64,000 bases of DNA, taken from positions 384,714 through 448,713 of the forward strand of contig NZ_AQXF01000005.1 of the NCBI RefSeq assembly GCF_000375545.1, given 5' to 3'. How positions within the stretch are numbered: position 1 is the stretch's first letter; each line of letters starts with the position of its first letter. Made by a program: the position numbers and the translations under genes. The DNA is from Kordiimonas gwangyangensis DSM 19435 = JCM 12864 (GTDB taxonomy: Bacteria; Pseudomonadota; Alphaproteobacteria; Sphingomonadales; Kordiimonadaceae). Shown here piece after piece: positions 1 to 9,779 of this stretch. The notes beneath the pieces are model-generated. The model saw only the letters and a program-made list of their open reading frames with translations, ran no database searches and was not told where the DNA came from.

Positions 1-41
1 CGCAGACGTGACGCTCTAAGCCAACCGGCTTTTGAGATGCG

Positions 42-66
42 AAAGGGCCCCACGGGGCCCTTTTTT
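42..66 (+). terminator. Rho-independent terminator of a gene left of the window
   Basis: A GC-rich hairpin (AAAGGGCCCC, short CG-containing loop, GGGGCCCTTT) runs into six T residues on the plus strand. A TAA at 17-19 could be the stop of the plus-strand gene that it terminates, but too little of that gene is present to say more. The neighbouring minus-strand gene stops at the T run, so the hairpin may slow readthrough from both sides. Confidence 0.75.
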
Positions 67-1289
67 CATGCCTTGCCGATAGTGCCGGCTGCGTGCATGG
101 CTGCGATATCTTCAGGGCTTATGCCAAGCACATCCCTGAGCACCTCATCGGTATCCTGCCCAAGGTAAGGCGGCGCTTTTTCAAATTCGATGGTCGATTT
201 CGAATAGCGGATCGGGCTCGCGACCGACGGCATTTTGCTGCCGTCTTTTGCGGTGAGCGCGAGCTCTATCCCCCGCGCCTGCACTTGCTCGTTGGCGAAC
301 ACCCGGTCGATGGTGTTGATCGGGCCACCGGGCACATTAGCTTCCTCAAGGACAGCCACCCATTCGTCCGTCGTGCGGCCCGCAATAATGCCCGCTACAA
401 TCGGCACAAGTTCCGCACGGTGTGCAACACGGTTCGGGTTGGTGCTGAAACGCGCGTCCTCCGCGAGCGCAGGCATGCCCGCAGCCTTACAGAAACGCGC
501 GAACTGACCGTCATTGCCGACCGCCAAAATCATATGACCATCCTTGGTCTCGAAACTCTGGTACGGCACGATGGTGGGGTGCGAATTGCCCTGCCGTACC
601 GGCGCCTTTCCGGACACAAGGAAATAGGAACCCTGGTTGGCAAGCATCGCAACCTGCGTATCCAGAAGCGCCATATCGATATGCTGCCCCTCGCCGGTTT
701 CGGTACGGTGATGAAGCGCCCCCAAAATGGCAATAGTGCTATAAAGCCCGGTGAACAGGTCCACCACGGCAACACCCGCACGCTGCGGCCCGCCACCCGG
801 CATGCCGTCCGGCTCGCCCGTGATGCTCATCAGCCCACCCAGCGCTTGAATGAGCAGGTCATAGCCCGGGCGTTTGGCATACGGTCCCGTCTGGCCAAAA
901 CCGGTGATCGAGCAGTAGATGAGGCGCGGGTTCACTTCCGCAAGGCTCGCGTAATCGAGGCCGTATTTCCTGAGGCCCCCAACCTTGAAGTTCTCAAGCA
1001 CAATATCGCTTTCAGCCGCAAGGCGGCGGATAAGCGCCTGCCCCTCAGGCTTAGCGATATCCACGGTGACAGAGCGTTTACCCCGGTTCGCGCACATGAA
1101 GTAAGCAGCGAGCGGTGCTTCGCCCTCGTCAAAAAACGGGGGGCCCCAGGTGCGGGTATCGTCCCCACCGTCCGGGTTCTCGATCTTGATCACGTCCGCG
1201 CCCAAATCCGCAAGGCATTGCGAGGCCCAGGGCCCCGCAAGGATGCGGCTGAGGTCAAGGACGCGGATACCTTTTAAGGGGCCCGCCAT
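66..1289 (-). CDS. Class III CoA transferase (CaiB/BaiF family), probably glutarate CoA-transferase
   Basis: A 407-residue protein, the usual length of family III CoA transferases, which move CoA between carboxylic acids in the cytoplasm. The N-terminus (GIRVLDLSRILAGPWASQ) and the segments NRGKRSVTVD and YDLLIQALGGLMS are typical of the family. ATG at 1289 is preferred over the TTG one codon upstream. It starts 10 bases after the stop of the glutaryl-CoA dehydrogenase gene, so the two form an operon. That pairing, with a divergent LysR gene, suggests that it activates glutarate to glutaryl-CoA, as SUGCT/glutarate CoA-transferases do. The family is firm. The substrate is inferred from context. 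Confidence 0.85.
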   Translation of the reverse strand: MAGPLKGIRVLDLSRILAGPWASQCLADLGADVIKIENPDGGDDTRTWGPPFFDEGEAPLAAYFMCANRGKRSVTVDIAKPEGQALIRRLAAESDIVLENFKVGGLRKYGLDYASLAEVNPRLIYCSITGFGQTGPYAKRPGYDLLIQALGGLMSITGEPDGMPGGGPQRAGVAVVDLFTGLYSTIAILGALHHRTETGEGQHIDMALLDTQVAMLANQGSYFLVSGKAPVRQGNSHPTIVPYQSFETKDGHMILAVGNDGQFARFCKAAGMPALAEDARFSTNPNRVAHRAELVPIVAGIIAGRTTDEWVAVLEEANVPGGPINTIDRVFANEQVQARGIELALTAKDGSKMPSVASPIRYSKSTIEFEKAPPYLGQDTDEVLRDVLGISPEDIAAMHAAGTIGKA

Positions 1290-1299
1290 CAAATCACCC

Positions 1300-2475
<1,176 letters not shown>

Positions 2476-2512
2476 TGAACTTCCCTATCGTTCACGCGTT
2501 TGAATGATTTTG

Positions 2513-2529
2513 TTGCATGTATATAGCAA
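2513..2529. promoter_or_regulatory. Candidate LysR-type operator between gcdH and its regulator
   Basis: The inverted repeat TTGC-N9-GCAA has the T-N11-A spacing typical of LysR-family binding sites. It lies in the 117-base gap between the divergent gcdH and lysR starts, where a shared operator is expected. The match is short, and no second copy was found. Confidence 0.4.
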
Positions 2530-2592
2530 TTCAGCGGCGCATAAAGTAACATTTCGGACTGAAATGATTACAAAAACTCATGAATAGACCCA

Positions 2593-3456
2593 ATGAAACG
2601 TAAACTGCCCAGCCTGATCGCCCTTGAATGTTTTGATGCTGTCATGCGCACCGGCCACGTGACACGTGCTGCGGAAAGCCTGAACCTGACACAAAGTGCG
2701 GTCAGCCGGCAGATCAAGAACCTCGAGGATTTCCTACGCCAGCCGCTTTTCTTGCGCGAACGTAAACGCCTGATCCCGACCGATGCTGCCAAACGTTATG
2801 ACGAAAGTGTCGCCAGCCTGCTTTCCCAGCTTGAAGCCGAAACCCTACGCCTCATGACTTGGGGCGCAGACGATAGGGTGCTGACCCTCGGTCTGCTGCC
2901 CACCTTCGGCTCACGTTGGCTTATCCCCAAGCTGGGCGGCTTCACACAAGCTCACCCTGACATCCAGCTCAATATTGTCACCGGCTTGACGCCAGATGAC
3001 TTTCAGACCGCAGGCACAGACGTGGCCGTTCAGTATGGCGGCGGCGACTGGGCAGGTATGACAGCCCACAAAATTGTGGATGAGGAGATTATCGCTGTCA
3101 TTGCCCCGTCACTGATGAAGGGCAAGGAAAGGATCGACCTCGCGGACTATGACCGCCTGCAAATGACGACCCGTCCGGGCGCATGGCAAGAATGGTTGGG
3201 TGCGGGTGCGGGCACGCCGCAGCGCGGCACGCAGTTCGAGAATTTCACCATGATGATTGAGGCCGTACGTTCAGGCCTTGGGGTCGCGGTATTGCCGCTG
3301 ATGTATGTGGCGGGTGATCTGGCCTCTGGCCGTCTGATTGCGCCATTTGGGCAGCCAGTCAAAAGCCGCAACGCTTATTATCTCGTGTATGCGGATAGCA
3401 AAGCGCCTATGAAAAAAGTTCAGTTCTTCCTCGATTGGTTGCTTAACGCACGTTAG
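2593..3456 (+). CDS. LysR-family transcriptional regulator (GcvA/GcdR-like)
   Basis: A 287-residue LysR regulator. The N-terminal winged helix-turn-helix spans about residues 5-65 (TRAAESLNLTQSAVSRQIKNL). A periplasmic-binding-protein-like effector domain follows (LGLLPTFGSRWLIPKLGGF). The effector-domain style resembles the GcvA group. It is divergent from gcdH with a 117-base shared regulatory region, so it most likely controls the gcdH/CoA transferase operon in response to glutarate or a CoA ester. The target assignment is inferred. The ribosome-binding site before the ATG is weak. Confidence 0.88.
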   Translation: MKRKLPSLIALECFDAVMRTGHVTRAAESLNLTQSAVSRQIKNLEDFLRQPLFLRERKRLIPTDAAKRYDESVASLLSQLEAETLRLMTWGADDRVLTLGLLPTFGSRWLIPKLGGFTQAHPDIQLNIVTGLTPDDFQTAGTDVAVQYGGGDWAGMTAHKIVDEEIIAVIAPSLMKGKERIDLADYDRLQMTTRPGAWQEWLGAGAGTPQRGTQFENFTMMIEAVRSGLGVAVLPLMYVAGDLASGRLIAPFGQPVKSRNAYYLVYADSKAPMKKVQFFLDWLLNAR

Positions 3457-3607
3457 GCGGTTATCACCGCAACTTATGTGTATGCAACGTTAATGTCATA
3501 TTTGTAATTCTGTAGTATTTTCAGTGGGCAGAGAAGGGCACGCGGTCCTGCGTCAGGTGCGAATTAAAAAAAGCTGCACCGTCGCGATACCGCAAAAATT
3601 GAAAAAC

Positions 3608-3613
3608 GAGGTG
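3608..3613 (+). promoter_or_regulatory. Ribosome-binding site pointing to an ATT start codon
   Basis: GAGGTG lies five bases before the ATT at 3619. No ATG, GTG or TTG follows at suitable spacing in the coding frame. The nearest in-frame GTG (3658) would cut off most of a well-formed signal peptide and has no Shine-Dalgarno sequence. The site therefore argues for a rare ATT start, or for a sequence error at that codon. Confidence 0.5.
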
Positions 3614-3618
3614 AAGCC

Positions 3619-4425
3619 ATTCCCGCCGGCGCACTATATCTTATTGCGATTTTCTCCGTGCTGATTGGCAGTATCAGCGCGAGTGCGCGTGATGGTGACG
3701 CCAAACCCTACCGCATTTTCCACCCTGATATCGCACCGTGGGGCGACAGCACATCCCACGACGGTTTTGTGGTCAGGATCGTAGAAACCGCATTCGAGCG
3801 TGCAGGCCTTGACTATGAAGTTGTCTATGCGCCCTGGAAGCGCGAACAGGCCGCTGTACAGCAACAACAATATGCCTTCATGGCACCGCTGACCCGTATC
3901 GAAAGCCGTGAAACGCTTTATCAGTGGATTGCACCCGTCAACATCTCCTACCTCGAGCTTGTCACCAACAACCCGGACCTTGCGGCACAGAACATTGATG
4001 ACCTCCGCGACTTTCCAGTTGCTGCGCGCATGGAAAGCCCTGCTGAATTCACCCTGCGTGACCTCGGATTTCGGTCTATTACGCTTGTGGAGGACGAAGA
4101 GGTCGCCGCCCGCCTGCTGAAAGCCGGGCGTGTGACCTTGTGGATGCAGCGCGGGCTGCCGGGCCGGTGGGCACACAGCATGTCTGGCGGCCATGCGAGC
4201 GAACTATTCAAAATCAAACGCTGGACGACACCGGAGCAGTATCTGGTTGCCTCACCCGGCGTGCCGCAGGATGTGGTGGAGAAGCTGCGCGATATTCTCA
4301 CCACCATGCGCACCAGCGGTGAGATAGACCGCATCAAGCAGTCGTATTTTGACGAACAACTACCCTGCGAATTGATGATTGGATGTTCCCATACGCTCAA
4401 CGAGCAAAAGGTCGCCCACCCTTAA
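3619..4425 (+). CDS. Periplasmic solute-binding protein, family 3 (amino-acid type), orphan
   Basis: Reading from ATT at 3619 gives 268 residues: a short N-terminus, a hydrophobic core (ALYLIAIFSVLIGS), a cleavage-like ASA and a family-3 solute-binding fold (YRIFHPDIAPWG, ETAFERAGLDYEVVYAPWKR, VAARLLKAGRVTLWMQRG). Proteins of this type bind small polar solutes, or act as stand-alone sensory modules. No permease or ATPase gene is nearby, so an import role is unproven. The stop codon TAA at 4423-4425 overlaps the convergent gene's stop in a TTAA palindrome. The conservative start is GTG at 3658. The fold is fairly sure, the ligand unknown. Confidence 0.75.
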   Translation: MPAGALYLIAIFSVLIGSISASARDGDAKPYRIFHPDIAPWGDSTSHDGFVVRIVETAFERAGLDYEVVYAPWKREQAAVQQQQYAFMAPLTRIESRETLYQWIAPVNISYLELVTNNPDLAAQNIDDLRDFPVAARMESPAEFTLRDLGFRSITLVEDEEVAARLLKAGRVTLWMQRGLPGRWAHSMSGGHASELFKIKRWTTPEQYLVASPGVPQDVVEKLRDILTTMRTSGEIDRIKQSYFDEQLPCELMIGCSHTLNEQKVAHP

Positions 4426-4898
4426 CTGGGCAAGTCCTTGAGTGCCTCTTTCGCGGAATCATGGCCCTGTTCAGCTGCCTGTTTCAGGTATTTCCGTGCC
4501 TTCTTCTCATTCTTTTCAACGCCCCGCCCGCTAAGGTACAGAACCGCCAAGCGGTATTTCGCTTCCGATAGCCCGTCATGGCGCATACCGCCGTCGACCG
4601 GCATGGTGAAACCGGGTACGTCACCCGCGGGCGGCACATAAGTGTAATTCCGGCCACTCGAAGGTGTTGCAGCGATCTCATAATAATGAGCGGCGGAGGT
4701 ATATTCCTCCTGTCCTTCAAACCAAAGACCGAGTTGGAGTGCGGCCAGCCGGTCACCGTTACAGCTTTGCTTCATAAGGGCGGAGACACGGGCATCAGGG
4801 TGTTTGCTGCTGCAAAATGTATCACCGAGCCCTGTGCAAGCAGTGAGCGGTAAAAATGCAGCGACAACGGCCACCTTCAGAACAGCGCGGATATACAT
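4422..4898 (-). CDS. Sel1-repeat lipoprotein
   Basis: A 158-residue protein starting at the ATG at 4898, which has GGAGGA seven bases upstream; the longer open frame has no such signal. The N-terminus is a lipoprotein signal with lipobox LTAC, so the mature protein should be membrane-anchored. Two Sel1-like helical repeats are visible: ALQLGLWFEGQEEYTSAAHYY, and near the C-terminus AKYRLAVLYLSGRGVEKNEK followed by KYLKQAAEQGHDSAKEAL. Sel1 repeats mediate protein-protein contacts. No specific partner can be named. It converges on the solute-binding protein gene with a 4-base stop overlap. Confidence 0.72.
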   Translation of the reverse strand: MYIRAVLKVAVVAAFLPLTACTGLGDTFCSSKHPDARVSALMKQSCNGDRLAALQLGLWFEGQEEYTSAAHYYEIAATPSSGRNYTYVPPAGDVPGFTMPVDGGMRHDGLSEAKYRLAVLYLSGRGVEKNEKKARKYLKQAAEQGHDSAKEALKDLPS

Positions 4899-4975
4899 AA
4901 AATGTCCTCCCAATCGCCGCCAGATTAGCAGGGTGGTGCTTCCGCCTCCAGCGCAGAATGGGGGCAAACCACTGG

Positions 4976-5803
4976 TTACTTGGAAAATTCGACCGTGACG
5001 GTGCGTTCAATAAATCGCCTGTAGGCCTGCTCCGGCAATTCAGCTGGACGTTGCCCTTGCATGAAGCGCGCAGCAATGCTTCGCAACCCTGCATCTGCCC
5101 GCAGTTGATCCGTGGATTTTGAGCCTGCGTCCAACGCCGCCATACGGTCAATCCAGTCCTTGAAGGCCTTCTGGTACACCATCAGGCCCTGTCGGTCCGA
5201 CAGCGGGCCATGCCCCGGCACAATCACAGTGTCATCATCTGCAATTTCAAGCGCGGCGGCAATGGTCGCCAGTTGCCCCTCCGCTCCGCCGGCATAAAAA
5301 GTGGGGTGCCAATCGGTGGTAAATGTATCCCCCATGAAAAGCACATTCGGCCCGGGAAGGAAGACGAGCCGGTCCGCTTTGGTATGGGACACCACTGCGT
5401 AAATCCTCACTTCCGCTGAGCCATAGGTGGCGGAAAAGTCAGCCACCTCGTCGTTTTCACTGGTACCTTCCACCTGTATGGCTGTAGCCCCATCAGCCGT
5501 GAAAACATCGTTACTGCCCATATGATCTGAATGGTCATGAGTATTGAAAATATATGTCACCGGCTTGTCGGTTATCTGGCGCACGGCGGCCTTCAGGCTC
5601 GTCGCATGCGCGGGCAGCATCGTGTCGATGAGGGCAACGCCACCTTCATATTCGAGCACCCCAACATTCGCACCGTACCCACCGCTGCCATCAAGCACGT
5701 GGACCGTTTCGGTCACGCGAATACGACTGATACCCCCCTCTTCTGCCAAGGCAGCGCTGCCTAGCAGGACAGACACTGCCAAACCTGAAATAAAGCTTTT
5801 CAT
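4976..5803 (-). CDS. Metallo-beta-lactamase-fold hydrolase, exported
   Basis: A 275-residue protein. The ATG at 5803 is chosen because GGGGAGGTGAC sits directly upstream and a signal peptide follows (MKSFISGLAVSVLLGSAALA). The metal-binding motif is THDHSDH, with further ligands in VVSHTK, FMGDTF and VPGHGP, so the dinuclear zinc site looks complete. The closest style is the SoxH/quinoprotein-relay-associated or subclass-B-like periplasmic MBL hydrolases. Substrate is unknown, and beta-lactamase activity should not be assumed. It is on the same strand as the M13 peptidase, but a terminator separates them. Confidence 0.82.
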   Translation of the reverse strand: MKSFISGLAVSVLLGSAALAEEGGISRIRVTETVHVLDGSGGYGANVGVLEYEGGVALIDTMLPAHATSLKAAVRQITDKPVTYIFNTHDHSDHMGSNDVFTADGATAIQVEGTSENDEVADFSATYGSAEVRIYAVVSHTKADRLVFLPGPNVLFMGDTFTTDWHPTFYAGGAEGQLATIAAALEIADDDTVIVPGHGPLSDRQGLMVYQKAFKDWIDRMAALDAGSKSTDQLRADAGLRSIAARFMQGQRPAELPEQAYRRFIERTVTVEFSK

Positions 5804-5904
5804 GTCACCTCCCCAATATTGCCATGACATCGTGATGATGTGCGGCGAGGGCAAGGAAGGCCAGAAACAATCGCTGAACTGTTGCCGCCACGCGCTCATC
5901 CGCA

Positions 5905-5935
5905 CAAAAAAGAAGGGCCGGAAGACCGGCCCTTC
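5905..5935 (-). terminator. Rho-independent terminator after the M13 peptidase gene
   Basis: A perfect 10-bp stem (GAAGGGCCGG / CCGGCCCTTC) with a 4-base loop, followed on the minus strand by a run of T residues (the A run at 5905-5911). It lies 24 bases beyond the peptidase stop codon. Confidence 0.9.
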
Positions 5936-5958
5936 ATCGTTATTCTGACTGCAAAAAC

Positions 5959-8052
5959 TTACCAGATCTGTACGCGGTCTTCTGGTGCGAGGTAAAGCGC
6001 GTCGCCTTCCTTCACGCCAAAGGCCTCATACCATTCGTCCATGTTACGCACGATGCCGTTGGTGCGGTATTCGCTCGGGCTGTGCGGGTCGGACTTGAGG
6101 CGGGACAGCAACTCCTCCTCACGGTATTTGCGCTTCCAAACCTGCGCCCACGCCATGAAGAAACGCTGGTCGCCGGTAAGGCCGTCAATCACCGGTGCTT
6201 CCTCGCCATTCAGCGACAGCTTGTAAGCCACATAAGCCATGCGCAGGCCACCAAGATCGCCGATATTTTCACCCATGGTGAAGGTGCCATCAACGAACTG
6301 GCCCGGTACCGGCTCGTAAGAGCTATACTGTGCACCGAGTTTCGACGTCAGCTTCTCGAACGCTGCGCGGTCTTCCTCGGTCCACCAGTTGCGCTGGATA
6401 CCGGAAGCGTCAGATTTTGAGCCCTGGTCATCAAAGCCGTGGCCCATTTCGTGTCCGATTACCGCACCGATACCGCCGTAGTTTACCGCCGGGTCAGCCG
6501 CGAGATCGAAGAACGGCGGCTGCAGGATAGCGGCCGGGAACACGATCTCGTTGAACTGCGGGTTATAATAGGCATTGACCGTTTGCGGGGTCATGAACCA
6601 TTCGTCCTTGTCCGTCTTGCGGGTCAGGCGGTCGATGGTGTCCTTGTAGTTATAGTCGGACACGCTTTTGGCGTTCGCGAACAGGTCACCTTTGACGATC
6701 TTGATGTCGGAAAGGTCTTTCCACTTGTTCGGGTAACCGATTTTCGGATTGAAGGAATCAAGCTTCTTGTGTGCTTCGGCTTTGGTTTCTTCGCCCATCC
6801 ACGCAAGGCCATCGATACGCTGGCCAAGGGCCGAACGCAGGTTGGCAACAAGCTTCTCCATCTCGGCCTTCGCTTCCGGCGGGAAGTGACGCTTCACATA
6901 AACCTGGCCAATGGCCTCGCCAAGCGCATCGAGCGAACCAACACGCGATACGCCGCGTTTCCAGCGCGCTTCCTGCTCCGGCTGGCCGCGCAGGGTCTTG
7001 CCGTAGAAGTTGAAGTTGGCTTCATCAATCTCGGCCGACAGCACAGCCGCGTGGTTCGAGATGGTGTGGTAGGTGAGATAGGCTTTCCAGTCCGCGATCG
7101 GGATTTCGTTCACAAGTGCAATTGCGTCCTTGAGTGGCTGCGGGCCGGACACGTTGAACTTCTCCACGCCCTTTACATGGCCTGCGTCAAAGTAGGCGTC
7201 CCAGTCGAAACCGGTGTAGTTGGTGCGCAACTCATCCATGGTGGTCGGGTTGAAGTTCTTGTCACGGTCGCGGCGCTCAGAACGCGGCCACTGCTTTTCA
7301 GCAAGCTTGGTTTCAAGCGCGAGGATGGCATCAGCCTTGGCGGCTGCGTCTTCAACACCGGCAAACGAGAGCATCTCAGCAATGTGCGCTTTGTATGCAT
7401 CACGGATTGCAGCGAACCGCTCGTTATCCTCAAGATAATAGTCGCGGTCTGGCAGGCCCATGCCGCCAAGGCCGATATTGAGGATGTAACGGTCAGGGTT
7501 TTCACGGTCGATACCAAGGCCACCGGTGACAGGCGACGCGCTGCCGTCCAGCCCTTCACGGCCAAAGGCGCGGGTGAGATCAGCAACGTTTTCAATGGAT
7601 GCGATGGCATCCAGGGTCGGGCGCAGCGGCTCGATACCCTTGGCGTTCACGGCGTCGACATCCATGTAGCTGGCGTAATAGTCGCCGATCTTCTGCTCAA
7701 CCGAGCCGTCCGGATACTCCCCGGTGGACACGTCGTCGATGATGGCTTTCACCTGATCGCGTGAACGCTCAGACAGCACGGTGAAGGCGCCATAGTTGGT
7801 TTTGTCAGCGGGCAGCTCGAAGGTGTCGAGCCACTGGCCGTTCATATATTCAAAGAAATTGTCACCCGGCTTCACGCTTTCCTTTTGCGCGGTCAGGTCC
7901 ACACCAAAGGTGCCAAGCTCGGGTTTTGCAGCCATGGCTGCCATTTCCGTTTTTTCTGCCTCGCCCTTGTTGTCAGCCGGTGTGGTATCACCACAAGCGG
8001 CAAGAAGCAGGGCAGTCAGTGCGACGGAAGATTTGAGAACAGATTTAAGCAT
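5959..8052 (-). CDS. M13-family zinc metalloendopeptidase (PepO/neprilysin type), lipoprotein
   Basis: A 697-residue peptidase of the usual M13 length. A lipoprotein signal (LTALLLAAC, then GD) anchors it on the periplasmic side. The zinc site is HEMGH around residue 535, with the third ligand in ENIGDLGG about 60 residues on. The N-terminal M13 lobe is complete. Members cleave short peptides and can act in peptide scavenging or signalling. The start has GGAGGGGGAT before the ATG. The gene has its own terminator and appears monocistronic. Confidence 0.95.
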   Translation of the reverse strand: MLKSVLKSSVALTALLLAACGDTTPADNKGEAEKTEMAAMAAKPELGTFGVDLTAQKESVKPGDNFFEYMNGQWLDTFELPADKTNYGAFTVLSERSRDQVKAIIDDVSTGEYPDGSVEQKIGDYYASYMDVDAVNAKGIEPLRPTLDAIASIENVADLTRAFGREGLDGSASPVTGGLGIDRENPDRYILNIGLGGMGLPDRDYYLEDNERFAAIRDAYKAHIAEMLSFAGVEDAAAKADAILALETKLAEKQWPRSERRDRDKNFNPTTMDELRTNYTGFDWDAYFDAGHVKGVEKFNVSGPQPLKDAIALVNEIPIADWKAYLTYHTISNHAAVLSAEIDEANFNFYGKTLRGQPEQEARWKRGVSRVGSLDALGEAIGQVYVKRHFPPEAKAEMEKLVANLRSALGQRIDGLAWMGEETKAEAHKKLDSFNPKIGYPNKWKDLSDIKIVKGDLFANAKSVSDYNYKDTIDRLTRKTDKDEWFMTPQTVNAYYNPQFNEIVFPAAILQPPFFDLAADPAVNYGGIGAVIGHEMGHGFDDQGSKSDASGIQRNWWTEEDRAAFEKLTSKLGAQYSSYEPVPGQFVDGTFTMGENIGDLGGLRMAYVAYKLSLNGEEAPVIDGLTGDQRFFMAWAQVWKRKYREEELLSRLKSDPHSPSEYRTNGIVRNMDEWYEAFGVKEGDALYLAPEDRVQIW

Positions 8053-8173
8053 ATCCCCCTCCAGGAATTATTGTGTTTTTATATCTTCCCGCGATCGTTC
8101 GCGCGGGCATGGCGGTCATAAAACAGCGCCGTGCCGGTGCCGTCAATATGCAAACCCGTAACAAATGAAACAA

Positions 8174-8199
8174 AAAGCGGGAGCCACAGCCCCCGCTTT
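8174..8199 (-). terminator. Rho-independent terminator after the MscS gene
   Basis: A stem of AAAGCGGG and CCCGCTTT around a 10-base loop, followed on the minus strand by TTTTTG and TTTC. It is about 33 bases past the channel gene's stop. Confidence 0.75.
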
Positions 8200-8231
8200 C
8201 AATTCTCTGGTTAGACGCGAGAAACTCGCGG

Positions 8232-9068
8232 CTACTCGTCGCCCTTGTAGATGGTGCGGCAAGGGTAAGGAATGGAGATATCGTTCGCGTCGAACTGTTC
8301 CTTGATGGTTTTAAGGAGGTGCCAATTGAGCGCCCAATAGTCGCTGGCATTGCACCAGACCCGCACCACGATATCGACCGAGCTATCGCCAAGGCCCTTC
8401 ACGGCCACAAGCGGTTCCGGGTCCTTGTGGCAACGCTCGTCCGCCGCCAGTACCGCCTTGATGATATCAAGCGCCTTGTCGATATTGTCATCGTAGCTGA
8501 TGCCATATGCCTGATCGAGGCGGCGGGTTTCATGGTAATTGAAGTTGCGGATCGCACTGCCCCAGACCGAGTTATTCGGGATGGTGATGCGGACGTTGTC
8601 CCCGGTATCAAGCTTGGTCATGAAAAGCGAAATGCCTTTCACGGTGCCGGACTGGCCACCCACTTCCACGAACTGGCCAATACGGAACGGACGGAAGATG
8701 AGCAGCATCACACCAGCCGCCAGGTTCGACAGCGTGCCCTGCAGCGCGAGGCCAATGGCAAGGCCTGCGGCACCGAGAACGGCAACAAGGCTGGTTGTCT
8801 CAACCCCAAACTGACCGAGGAGCGTGATACCGGTGAACACCAGCACGGCATATTTACCAAGGCTCGCGATGAAGTTGGCAACCGTTTTGTCGATTTTTTC
8901 GCTTTTGCCCAGCACATTGTCGAGGCGGCGCTCAACAAACCCAGCAAGCCACAGACCGATAAAGAGGACAAAAAACGCGCCCAGCAGCGTAAGGCCAATT
9001 TCAATACCGTAGGCGACAAGCACGTCCAGTGTCGGCATTTCTTCCGAGTTGAACATTTCCATAATCAA
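8232..9068 (-). CDS. mscS: Small-conductance mechanosensitive channel, MscS family
   Basis: A 278-residue inner-membrane channel with three predicted transmembrane segments: about residues 13-35, 60-80, and the Gly/Ala-rich pore helix near residues 95-120 (GAAGLAIGLALQGTLSNLAAG). The cytoplasmic beta domain follows (FRIGQFVEVGGQSGTVKGI, NVRITIPNNSVW). The family releases solutes during hypo-osmotic shock. It sits upstream of, and on the same strand as, the M13 gene, from which its terminator separates it. Family identity is firm. Confidence 0.93.
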   Translation of the reverse strand: MIMEMFNSEEMPTLDVLVAYGIEIGLTLLGAFFVLFIGLWLAGFVERRLDNVLGKSEKIDKTVANFIASLGKYAVLVFTGITLLGQFGVETTSLVAVLGAAGLAIGLALQGTLSNLAAGVMLLIFRPFRIGQFVEVGGQSGTVKGISLFMTKLDTGDNVRITIPNNSVWGSAIRNFNYHETRRLDQAYGISYDDNIDKALDIIKAVLAADERCHKDPEPLVAVKGLGDSSVDIVVRVWCNASDYWALNWHLLKTIKEQFDANDISIPYPCRTIYKGDE

Positions 9069-9142
9069 TCATCCTTTTTGCCCGAGAGTGACGGGTATTA
9101 TGAAGGGTAAACCCCGTCCTGAAAATGGGATTTTTGTAGTTG

Positions 9143-9754
9143 CTAGTGTAAAGCCTCAGGCAGGGTCCAACCTTTGAGGATTCCGCCTGCGCGCGCGAGG
9201 AAGGCGGCGCCCATGGCGAGCCAAAGCGCAATCGGGCCCGACACACCAAAATGAATGAGGATGCAGAAAGACCCTCCGCCAAGGAACGCAGCCGTTGCGT
9301 AAATCTCGCCCTTTTTCATTACGAGCGGTATTTCATTGCAGATGATATCGCGGATGATACCGCCCGCCGCACCAGTGACCACCCCCATCATGGTGGCGAT
9401 CAGCATGCTGCCCGTGACATCAAGCGCCTTCTCAGCGCCCACCACGCAGAAAAGCGCGAGGCCCACAGCATCCGCCCAGGTCAACCAGGTGAGGCGCTTG
9501 CCCTGCAAGTGGCGCGAGAAGAAGAAGGTGAGCGCCGCACCCGCAAACGCGATGTAAATGGGTTGCGGGCTTTCTATCCAGAAAACCGGCTGGTCAAGTA
9601 CAAGGTCACGGAGCGTACCGCCGCCCACCGCCGGCATCAGCGACAGCGCCATGATGCCAAAAAGGTCCATGCCCGCGCGTACAGCGGCAAGCGCACCGGA
9701 GATTGCAAACACAAAAATGCCGACTGCATCAAAAATGGTGAGAAGATTTTCCAT
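9143..9754 (-). CDS. TRIC-type / UPF0126 membrane protein (YicG-like)
   Basis: A 203-residue polytopic membrane protein made of two related three-helix halves, each with a glycine-rich motif followed by Arg-Asp (GGGTLRDLVL and GGIIRDIICNEIP). This is the hallmark of the bacterial TRIC/UPF0126 family, whose characterised prokaryotic members form trimeric cation channels. Start ATG at 9754 is chosen because the longer open frame runs back into cobQ. It begins 25 bases after cobQ ends, so it is probably the last gene of the riboswitch-controlled cobalamin operon, a context not explained by a simple potassium channel. Confidence 0.85.
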   Translation of the reverse strand: MENLLTIFDAVGIFVFAISGALAAVRAGMDLFGIMALSLMPAVGGGTLRDLVLDQPVFWIESPQPIYIAFAGAALTFFFSRHLQGKRLTWLTWADAVGLALFCVVGAEKALDVTGSMLIATMMGVVTGAAGGIIRDIICNEIPLVMKKGEIYATAAFLGGGSFCILIHFGVSGPIALWLAMGAAFLARAGGILKGWTLPEALH

Positions 9755-9779
9755 GGACCAGCCTTTAGATAAGCGTCTG

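Noticed and set aside
93..1277. 394-residue plus-strand open frame over the CoA transferase gene
   Set aside because: It is an antisense shadow of a well-matched family III CoA transferase. It has no domain and no ribosome-binding site, and its composition is Arg/His-rich as expected of a GC-rich antisense frame.
3611..3664. GTG at 3611 as the start of the solute-binding protein
   Set aside because: It is out of frame with the protein and its own frame meets a stop within 18 codons.
6439..7764. 441-residue plus-strand frame inside the M13 peptidase region
   Set aside because: The peptidase frame on the other strand has an intact zinc site, signal and terminator. This frame has none of these.
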